Assembly: GCA_033807775.1 (NCBI GenBank)
Contig: CM066321.1
Span: 256,353,350 to 256,417,349 of the forward strand
DNA length: 64,000 bases
Direction: 5' to 3'
DNA from: Saussurea involucrata
Taxonomy: Eukaryota > Streptophyta > Magnoliopsida > Asterales > Asteraceae
The notes below the pieces were generated by a model. The model was not told the DNA's origin. It ran no database searches and saw nothing but the letters and a program-made list of their open reading frames with translations. The translations under genes and the position numbers were made by a program. The first letter of the stretch is position 1, and each line of letters starts with the position of its first letter. Of the stretch, positions 56,186-64,000 are shown in pieces.

Positions 56186-58610
56186 TGTAACACCCCGAAA
56201 ATTGAAATAACTGAATTGGGCTTGCAGACGTCTGCATGGGCGCAGAGCCGGACGTCCACGAAGGGCGGATGTCCGCGGGTCATTCGCAGAAGCAACAGAA
56301 AATGGGTTGGGTTCGGATCAGGTTGAGATGGACGTCCGCGTGATGGTCAATCCGGACGTCCGCGATGCATCTGATGATATATTTTGTGTTTTTAAGACTT
56401 TTTCCCTTTCTTTTCCCTCATTTCATCTTCAACCTCAAAATCAGTTTTCTCTCTCCCTCTAAACCGATTTTCTCCCAACAAACCCTAAATCCTTCATCTT
56501 CTTCCCCAAATCAAACCCCTCACCATTTTATAAACCTTAACCTTTCTAGAAACCTTTCACTTCATCTTCTTCACCAAGTTTCTAGGGTTTCATCCAACCC
56601 TTTTCACCCCACTTTGAAGATTGGGAGTTTGTGGTTCATCTTGGTGATTATAGAGGTATTTTGGTTGGTGGATTCAAGTTATGGTTAAGGTAATCTTCTC
56701 TTCTCTTCATTTATGGAAGTTAGGGTTTTGGTATAAGTTGAGATCTAGGTGTAAAATGTATGGGGAATGAATTCTTATGGTTGGAAACTTATGGATCTAG
56801 GTTTTTAGAAGATTTGGCTTGAGGATTCAAGTTTCTTCAAGGAGCTTACGTTTGAGGGAAAATCTAGATTTAGCCTAAATCTAGCAAGGTGAGTTCAAGT
56901 TGATTTGTGAAAACTTTGTACATGTATTTTTCCAAGTATTTGTGTGTTTTACTTAAAATTATCAGTTGTTGAGTTATTTTGTAAGTTTGACCCTTTTGAA
57001 GTGTTTAACTTTATAAAGTTTGTAAAACACCTATATTTGGGATTTTTGAATATTTTAATGGGTAGAAATCAGAATATGTCTTCAAATGATTTATTGCTCA
57101 AATAGAGTTCATTCAATGGTTTTCTTTCATGTTGGGTAATTGATTTTATAAACCGTTTGGGAAAAGGCACATTTTAGTGTCATGAGTCATTTTGAGGATT
57201 ATTAAGGGTATGAGTCCATTTGGGGAAACCCTTTGTTTTTAACCTGTGTCGAGTTTTGGGTTAATGATGATTTTGTGGTACATGTTTACCTAAACAATAT
57301 TTAAATGCATTTTATGCTATGATGACCGTTATTTATGGGTCTAATGAGTTTTGAGCATTTTACTCGGTTTTGACTTTAAGGAAGTCTTGGGGACATTTTG
57401 TCCGGTTTTGATGGCTCAATGTGGAGTCTTATTTATGGTTTGCATATTATTGCACATTATTGATATTTACATGCTCGGATGCTTTAGTCATTTTGGGATG
57501 GGCATGTTATTGTAGAATGTGTTGCATTGGATCCATATGCACGTAAGTCAGTCTTTATTTGATGGTCTATCTCTTTGTGCGCGAGGAGTGGACTATTGGA
57601 ACGCATGGTTATATGCAGTAGGCCGTTTGGGGCCACTAGCGAGCAGGCAATGGGGGACATTGGAGTCCTTAAGGTGTAACTCGTCTAGACTAGATAGGCA
57701 ATGTGGTCCCATAAGTCTTTGAGGTGTAACTCGACGGAGAAGTCAATAAAGGCATTGGAAAGGTTTGAGGTTGTGATGTCTTTATGGCATGGGAACTAAA
57801 ACCGGGACTTGAGGTGTAATCCAGTAACATCATAAGTGACCTAACTTTGTGTGCCCGTCACCTTTGATGGAATCGGGTCTCCCCCGTCACCGAAAGGTGT
57901 TGTTTTCAGGTATTTACTTCTATCCGTATTTTCGGTGACGCATTTTATTTATACGAAACGTTTCATGGTTTTTTGGCGGAATTCTATGCTTCATCCTTAT
58001 TGGATGTTTTGAATATTGGAGTTTTATTCACGTTTATATTAACTGTGATATTTAACGTCAAAGCACATTTGAGTGAGTTGGGATTGGAATTCATTTAGGA
58101 AAACGCTTTATACATTTTGGGAACTTTTCTCATAGATTTTGTGTGCGTTGGAAAATGAGTCGTTTACATCCTTTCATAAAATCTTTTGGAAATCATGATT
58201 TATGTCTCAAACTTTCGTCCAACAAATTATATAAATCATGCTATAAACTCTTGATCTCACTAGGCGTTAGCCTAACCTTTTTATTTGTCGGCATGTGCAA
58301 CAAGTTCAGGTTGGGAGTAGCTCTAGTGACACTGCGAAAGGTCGAGTGCTAGTAGTGTGCCGAGAGGTGAATTGTTTAAGTGAAGTCTTCCGCGTTGATT
58401 GTGGGAATAGCATTTTGTACTTGAGTTAAGTAACACCCGATGCGAACTTAGCCTTTGCATTGAGATTTGAGAATATATATATTGTTGAGGTTAATCATAG
58501 ATTTTAATTTGAGGTATTTCCTATGTTGAATTGTAGGGAGAAATCCTATTATTCTGATGTATTATCGAAATTTTTATTTAGTTTCTTTTTCCCAATTCGA
58601 GGGTATTACA
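56186..58610 (+). repeat. 3' LTR of C (2,425 bp)
   Basis: Copy of 22666-25102 with scattered substitutions and small indels. Several differences in the GGACGTCC palindromes are C-to-T or G-to-A at CpG. Ends GGTATTACA directly before GTTGC. Confidence 0.92.
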
Positions 58611-58615
58611 GTTGC

Positions 58616-58926
58616 TTATTTGGTGACCCGATATGGCTCATTTTTGTCGATCCGGGTTGGCTCATTTTTGTCGATCCGAGTTGGCTCATTTTGGCCGACC
58701 CGAGTTGGCTAAAGAAGATGATTTGGCATCATGAGAGTCGAGTATTCCACAGAAATATAGTTAAGTTTGTTTATCCCACATTGGTGGGAAAAAAGGAAAA
58801 TTGATAGTTGAAAGTGTGTATATAAAAGAAGGAATACATTCTTTTGTAGCAAATCATGTTGTTGGCTCAAATGAGTAAACACTCTTTTGTTTTTTAAATA
58901 TTGAAATGTGGTTAGGTTTAGATATC

Positions 58927-58966
<40 letters not shown>
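58616..58966 (+). repeat. Helitron-like repeat unit after C
   Basis: Three to four TGGCTCATTTTTGTCGATCC phrases, then a unit with TTGGCATCATGAGAGT, TCCCACATTG (58774-58783), TATATAAAAG (58819-58828) and TTTTGTAGCAAATCATGTTG, ending in an AT tract into which the LINE was inserted. Confidence 0.65.
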
Positions 58967-58968
<2 letters not shown>

Positions 58969-58971
<3 letters not shown>

Positions 58972-61434
58972 GGAATAGCTCCAGGCAATTTTATAAAACA
59001 AGGAAAGTAAACAGTTCAGGCAAACCGCCAACAACCAAGCCAAACGGCAAAACTAAACCACTTGGTGACAACACCGTACCAAGCGACCAACAACCAAAAT
59101 AAACAAAGACTAGTAGAGCGATACAAACTACAAAACAGAATTAAAAGAAATCTGCTCCAAAAAAATCTCCAAAAGCTATCACGCCAACAGCCACTGCAAC
59201 CGCTATGAGCCAACATGAGTAATCATCACATTCTTCCTCCTCTCTTTCCAGGCTGCCCGCAACCGCACAATACCCACAATCTCCTTAACCAGCTGAAAGA
59301 TGGACCGATTAGATTGGGAAAAAAGTCGCCGATTTCGCTCTTGCCAAATAAAATACACCGTCGCTGAAAGGGCTAGCTTGTGACGAAGTGAAATAGGAGC
59401 AATCCGACGATCCGATATAGCTGCCATAATTTGCTCCCACGAGCTAGGAAAACCATCCCAATCAAACTCCCTTCGAACCGCAGACCACACAACATTAGAA
59501 TAGGAGCATTCAAAAAACCAGTGTGCATGGGAATCCATGCACTCTTGACAAAATGCACATTTATAATCCGGCGGTTCTTGCTTCCAAGCAACAATCCTAT
59601 CATGGGTAGGGTGTCTCCGGTGACAGGCAATCCATACACAAAATGCATGATTGGGAATGTGACCTTTAAACCAAACTGAGTCACACCACGACACCACAGT
59701 TTGAACACCCTCCAAAGAGATGTAAGCATCACGAACCGTGAAATCAACCATGTCTACATTCACCGAGATCCAACAGACCGAATCTCGAGAAAAGTTATCT
59801 AAGGTTGGAATAAGGGCCGAAACCAATTGTTCATACCTTTGTAACCATGCAGTAGGCCACGAACCATCAAGAGCCGCAACAAGCTCACGAACCGAACACG
59901 GTGGGGTTAAATCATTAGACGAAACAAACCGGTAGGAGATAAAGTGTGATAGGTGACCACACGGCAGCCAAGAATCCTCCCACGCATGTGTGGAACTCCC
60001 ATCCCCCAACTGAGTCCGAAAAAACCTTCGAAAAAACGGCCGAAGATCCAAAAGCTTCGTAAGGATCCAAGACCAATTAATGTTTCGATCCGCAGTCCAG
60101 AAATGCATGGAACGGAGGGAATGTAAATAGACCCATTGAACCCTAAGAGAGTTACGCCTTCGGATTAAGTCCCAAATATTTTTTGCATGTAATGCTCGAT
60201 TCCACGTGGCAAGTTTCTTGATCCCAAGCCTGCCATGATCATAAGAACGACACACAACATCCCAGGAGACCCTACATTTTCCCCGAGCATCATCTCCTTG
60301 CGCCCAAAGAAACTTGCGAAACATTGCTTCAAGTTCATGGATAACACCCGACGGTATAAGGAAACTCGCCATCCAAAAGAGTTGAAGCGATTGTAGGACC
60401 GACTTGATGAGTTGTCGTCTACCCCCAAACGATAAAAATTTGGCCTTCCAATTATGGATTCGATTTCTAACCTTATTCACTAAAACTCCAATATCCGCCG
60501 CGTTTAACTTCTTTGGTGACAACGGGACCCCAAGATATCGAATAGGGAACGAGCCCATCCGGAAGGGAAGACACGAGAGGATCGCCACCTTATCATTTTC
60601 CGGCACATTCCCAAAAAATATTTCACTCTTCTCCAAACTAGGAGAGAGACCCGAGTGCACTTTAAACAAGTGTAGAGCCCTCTTTAGTACTTCAACCAAA
60701 GCTACATCACCACGAGTGAACACAAACAAATCGTCGGCAAAGCATAGGTGTGTAATTCCAAGTTCTTGACACCCTTTGTGGAACCCAAAAGAAGCCGCCT
60801 CATTGATACATTTATTAAAAATCATAGCAAAACCTTCCATCACAATGGTAAAGAGGTAAGGGGAGAGGGGGTCACCTTGGCGAATACCACGTTTACCATA
60901 GAAAAAACCATGCGAATCTCCATTTAACAAGATCGAGAATGAAGGGGAAGTGACCAATTCCTTTAACCATTTAATCATAACCGGGTGAAATCTAAACCCC
61001 TCCAACATATTGATGAGATACGTCCAATCGACCGTATCATAGGCTTTTTGGATATGAATTTTAAACGCACACCGCGGTGGTCCCGATTCCCTTTGATAGC
61101 AAGTAACCAACTCATGGGCCAACAATATATTATCCGAAATACGCCTTCCGGGAATAAAAGCCGATTGCGTGGGTCCCACTAAGCCATTCAAGTAAGGTTT
61201 TATTCGGTCAACAATGATTTTACTAATGCACTTGTACAAGGTCGAGCAACAAGAAATGGGGCGATAATCCGTTACCTTAGTGGCATTATCCCTTTTTGGA
61301 ATCAAGCAAAGCAGGGTGTGGTTGAGCTCTTTCGCTAAATGACCTCAATAGAAAAAATTATGGATTATAACCGAGATATCCCTCCCAATTACACTCCACG
61401 CCGCTTTAAAGAACCGAGAAGTAAAGTCGTCCGA
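58969..61434 (-). mobile_element. 5'-truncated L1-type LINE
   Basis: Lies between two AT tracts (about 58930-58966 and 61436-61478) that may include the target duplication. The 5' end is missing (the endonuclease and the start of RT are absent), as usual for LINE copies. No poly-A is visible at the 3' end (left side); the AT tract may serve in its place or be host. Confidence 0.8.
59203..61430 (-). pseudogene. LINE ORF2: reverse transcriptase and zf-RVT
   Basis: From about 61430 the frame reads SRFFKAAWSVIG, has a TGA near 61348, then is open from 61305 to 59203 (700 codons). RT motifs: DYRPISCCSTLYK, QSAFIPGRRI, motif A FKIHIQKAYDTVDW (ORF residues ~81-94), RQGDPLSPYLF (~142-152), CFADDLF (188-194). 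The zf-RVT Cys/His region (CHRRHPTHDR … CAFCQECMDSHAHWFFEC) is near the end. In motif A the expected first Asp is His (codon CAT, 61056-61054), so catalysis should be lost. Family: plant L1/RIL type. Confidence 0.88.
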
Positions 61435-61483
<49 letters not shown>

Positions 61484-62201
61484 GAAAAACAAAAGAATAT
61501 GACTTGACATAATTAGAGTTGAGTATTGCACAAACATTAAAATGTAGTTAAGTTTGCTTATCTTACATTGGTGGGAAGAAGGAAATTGAAAGTAGAAAGT
61601 GTGTATTATGAATGAAGGAAGACATTCTTTTGTAGCAAATCATATTGTTGGCTCAAACGAGTAAACACCTTTTTTTTACAATTTTTTTAAATATTGAAAT
61701 GTGGTTAAGTTTACTTATACATTGGTGAGATAAAAGAAATCATCTATATATATATATATATATATTATAATGAAAAATCAAAGAAGATGACTTGACATCA
61801 TGAGAGTTGCGTATTCCACAAACATTGAAATATGATTAGGGTTGCTTATCCTACATTGGTGGGAAGAAGAAAAATTGAAAGTTGAAAGTGTGTATATGAA
61901 AGGAGGAAGACAGTTTTTTGTAGCAAATCATATTGTTGGCTCAAATGAGTAAACACTCCTTTTTTTACAAAATGTTTTTTTAATATTGAAATGTGGTTAA
62001 GTTTGCTTATCCTACATTAGTGAGATAAAAGAAAATTGAAAGTTGAAATTGCATATATGGAATGAAGAAGTCATTTTTTTAATAGTAAATCATGTTGTTA
62101 GCTCCACGTTTTAGGCAACACATTTTCTTTAAATCTTGAAATGTGGTTAAGTTTATTTATCCCAAAATGTTGAGAGAAGGAAAATTGAAAGAAGAAAATC
62201 A

Positions 62202-62233
<32 letters not shown>

Positions 62234-62901
62234 ACCAAATGAGATGACTTGGTTACATGAGATTTGAGTATTCCTCAAACAATGAAATATGGTTAAGTTT
62301 ACTTATCCCACATTGAGGGAAAAAAGAATAATTGAAATTTGAAAGTGTGTATATGAAAAGAGAAGTGCATTCTTTTGTAGCAAATCATATTGTTGGCTCA
62401 AATAAGTAGATATTCTTTTTTTACAAACTGTTTTTTTAAATCTTGAAATGTCCAAGTTCATATATATATAAAGGGAAACCAAGGATAATGACTTGGCAAG
62501 ATAAGGTTTGTGTATTCCTCAAGTTTTGAAATAAAGTTGAGTTTCATCATCCCACATTGGTGGAAAGAGATGATAGTTTGGAAGAAGATGAAGAGTATAT
62601 AAAAGGGTCATGAAAGGTTTTGAAATCTATAACCATGGTTGGAATACAACCAATCAAATGGTAAAAAAGTATAGTACAAAATAAAAGTGAAACAATGATA
62701 ATGACTTGAAATAAGGTTGAGTTTCATCAACACACAACGATGGGAATATGAAGAAGACGATATGCATAAAAAAGAAGAATATAAGGTTTTGAAATTTATA
62801 ACCATGATAGGAATCAAAATCAACCAATGATGCAGAATAGGTTTATTTGTTGATTAATATATATTAATTTTAACTCAGTTCATTATCTTTAAAACAAATT
62901 A
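61435..62901 (+). repeat. Helitron-like repeat units (right part of outer layer)
   Basis: Four or five diverged ~270-bp units, each led by an AT tract (61436-61478, 61746-61766, 62205-62227, 62460). Shared phrases: GATGACTTGGCATCATGAGAG, ATCC(C/T)ACATTGGTGGGAAGA, GAAAGTGTGTATATGAAAG, TTTTGTAGCAAATCAT, GTTGGCTCAAATGAGT. No coding sequence. The array runs into the terminus at 62902-62934. Confidence 0.7.
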
Positions 62902-62934
62902 GCGTCAATGTGAAACGCACGGGGCCCACACTAG
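62902..62934 (+). mobile_element. Helitron 3' terminus, decayed hairpin
   Basis: CTAG at 62931-62934 followed by T, preceded by GTGAAACGCACGGGGCCCACA. The hairpin usual in this family is damaged on its 5' arm. Ends the repeat array that began at 22120. Confidence 0.55.
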
Positions 62935-63220
62935 TTGGTAAGATTTTGTTATCATGGATGGGTGTGTGTTTGTATGCGGCACGTTTAAACAAAATGAAAG
63001 GTAGATATGTCTTTTTTGACTGCACCACAATAAAATCATCTTTTCAATTAAGTCACTTGTTAAACGAATAAGCCGTAAATAAACAATTTAAGAGTTGTAT
63101 GAATAATCCAAATAAACAATCCCTCAATTATCCTTGTGATGCCATTTAACAACCGGAAATTAATAACGGTTAGCGAGAAGGACCAAAATAGTCAAACATT
63201 AATAAGGATAATGATATCCA
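62935..63220. other. Intergenic DNA, no gene seen
   Basis: Single-copy-looking, AT-rich. Nothing identifiable. Confidence 0.5.
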
Positions 63221-63399
63221 TGTTAGATAAGGATCTCCATATCTCTTCAAATTGATGGATAATCACCATATCTTTTTATAATATGCATTAGCTATCTAAG
63301 AGATCCAGGTTTCCTAGTTGGTTGAGATCTCTCCTTGTATATATTATGTCTTTACGATCAATGAACGGGGATCAAGGTTTTGCATTCCACAATTTATCA
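63221..63399 (+). repeat. 5' LTR of F (~179 bp)
   Basis: Starts TGTTAG; the end is set at the CA just before TGGTATCAGA, but CACA at 63388-63391 is an alternative. The 3' LTR is not in the window. Confidence 0.6.
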
Positions 63400-63430
63400 T
63401 GGTATCAGATCCCCACTCTAATTAAAAATT

Positions 63431-64000
63431 ATGGTGCAAACGGAGGAACCAAAACAGCAGATGGCTCGAATCGAGTCAAATTCGCCATTCTTCCTCGGCG
63501 CACAAGATCAACCAGGCGATTTTATCACGTCGGTGAGACTCAAGACCGACAACTTTGATGATTGGGCACACGCCATACGCGTAGCTTTAACCTCCAGTCG
63601 CAAATTCGGTTTCCTCGATGGGACAATTACAGAAATAACGCCACCATGTACGAAAATGATTGGGTCGTTATTCATTGTATGCTTGTTTCTTGGATCATGA
63701 ACACCATCGATCCAGAGGTAAAATCTATGCTTTCAAACTATGATGATGCAGAATTATTATGGGATGATTTGAATGAACGTTTTTCCGTTGTTAACGGACC
63801 TCGAATTCAACAATTGAAATCGGACATTGCCCGTTGTGAGCAATCAAAAACCATGTATGTTGCTGCATACTATAGTAAATTGAAGGTTTTTTGGGATGAG
63901 TTGAATAATCATGAACCAATTCTCACCTGCAAATGCGGTAAGTGTACATGCAATCTTGGAAAGGAGCACGAAGTCCGTCGTGATGAAGAACGCCTGCATC
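63431..64000 (+). pseudogene. gag: F gag, frameshifted and partial
   Basis: ATG at 63431 (MVQTEEPKQQ), then FITSVRLKTDNFDDWAHAIR and KFGFLDGTIT, the N-terminal copia gag domain (Retrotran_gag_3 type). Near 63645-63655 the frame shifts by one base; the new frame reads DWVVIHCMLVSWIMNTIDPEV and then YVAAYYSKLKVFWDEL, the UBN2-type core, up to the window end. A Cys-rich stretch CKCGKCTCNLG starts near 63930. No further stop is seen before the end. Confidence 0.75.

Larger units (their letters stand above)
22666..58610 (+). mobile_element. C: noncoding LTR element (LARD-like) holding B, D1 and D2
   Basis: LTRs at 22666-25102 and 56186-58610, iMet primer site after the left LTR, purine tract before the right LTR and a perfect 5-bp duplication GTTGC (22661-22665 and 58611-58615). 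Without the nested elements, the internal part is ~3.75 kb (25103-26374 plus 53713-56185), in which I find no gag or pol. It looks like a large non-autonomous derivative, probably of a Ty3/gypsy parent given the TGTAACACCCC end; the clade is an inference. Confidence 0.9.
63221..64000 (+). mobile_element. F: Ty1/copia element (short LTR), runs off the window
   Basis: Putative 5' LTR 63221-63399 (TGTTAGATAAGG … TTTATCA), a primer site TGGTATCAGA at 63400-63409, then gag. The short LTR and gag type suggest the Retrofit/Ale group; this is an inference because pol is not in the window. Confidence 0.7.

Noticed and set aside
1..64000. Host protein-coding genes
   Set aside because: Every longer ORF could be assigned to a transposable element or its shadow; the remaining gaps have no codon-like structure.

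Overview
The window is plant nuclear DNA made almost wholly of transposable elements; I find no host protein gene, rRNA or functional tRNA gene. The element classes (chromovirus and Tat-type Ty3/gypsy, Ty1/copia elements of Sirevirus style with a second ORF after pol, plant Helitrons, L1-type LINE, tRNA-derived SINE) mark a higher plant. The second-ORF protein resembles proteins I remember as abundant in Asteraceae, so a eudicot, probably a composite, is my best inference. Names such as E1, A, B, C, D1, D2 and F are mine.

Left part (1-16860, all on the minus strand). E1 (1-7519) is a chromodomain Ty3/gypsy element with 2.36-kb LTRs and a deleted pol. It sits in the 3' part of A (7520-16860), a degenerate Ty1/copia element whose gag-pol is broken by several frameshifts and stops and whose 3' end lies beyond the window. 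E1 cuts A 26 codons into its second ORF.

Middle left (16861-22665). AT-rich DNA with an inverted repeat, a tandem array of ~310-bp units ending in a Helitron-type hairpin plus CTAG (20121-20150), a SINE with a 14-bp target duplication (20230-20410), a probable second SINE, and another Helitron terminus (22090-22119).

Centre and right (22120-62934) is a nest. The outer layer is a Helitron-like repeat array ending at 62934. Into it went C (22666-58610; LTRs ~2.43 kb, perfect duplication GTTGC), an LTR element with no coding capacity. Into C went B (26375-53712, minus strand; duplication GAATG/AAATG), a Sirevirus-like copia element with gag, pol and a long second ORF. Into the reverse transcriptase gene of B went two Tat-type Ty3/gypsy elements: D1 (33186-38900, duplication GTATG) and D2 (38913-46708, duplication GACAT), whose duplications are 2 bp apart. 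A 5'-truncated LINE (about 58969-61434) separately entered an AT tract of the outer layer. Element F, a short-LTR copia, starts at 63221 and runs off the window.

Most notable: (1) D2 carries an antisense gene with its own conserved promoter motifs and introns whose splice phases match; (2) B has dense TCCGGA-type arrays ahead of both of its ORFs; (3) three diverged Helitron-like repeat families share a TCCCACATTG box plus a TATA-like box at near-constant spacing, like plant snRNA promoters. All coding regions are damaged, so none of the elements seems autonomous as it stands.
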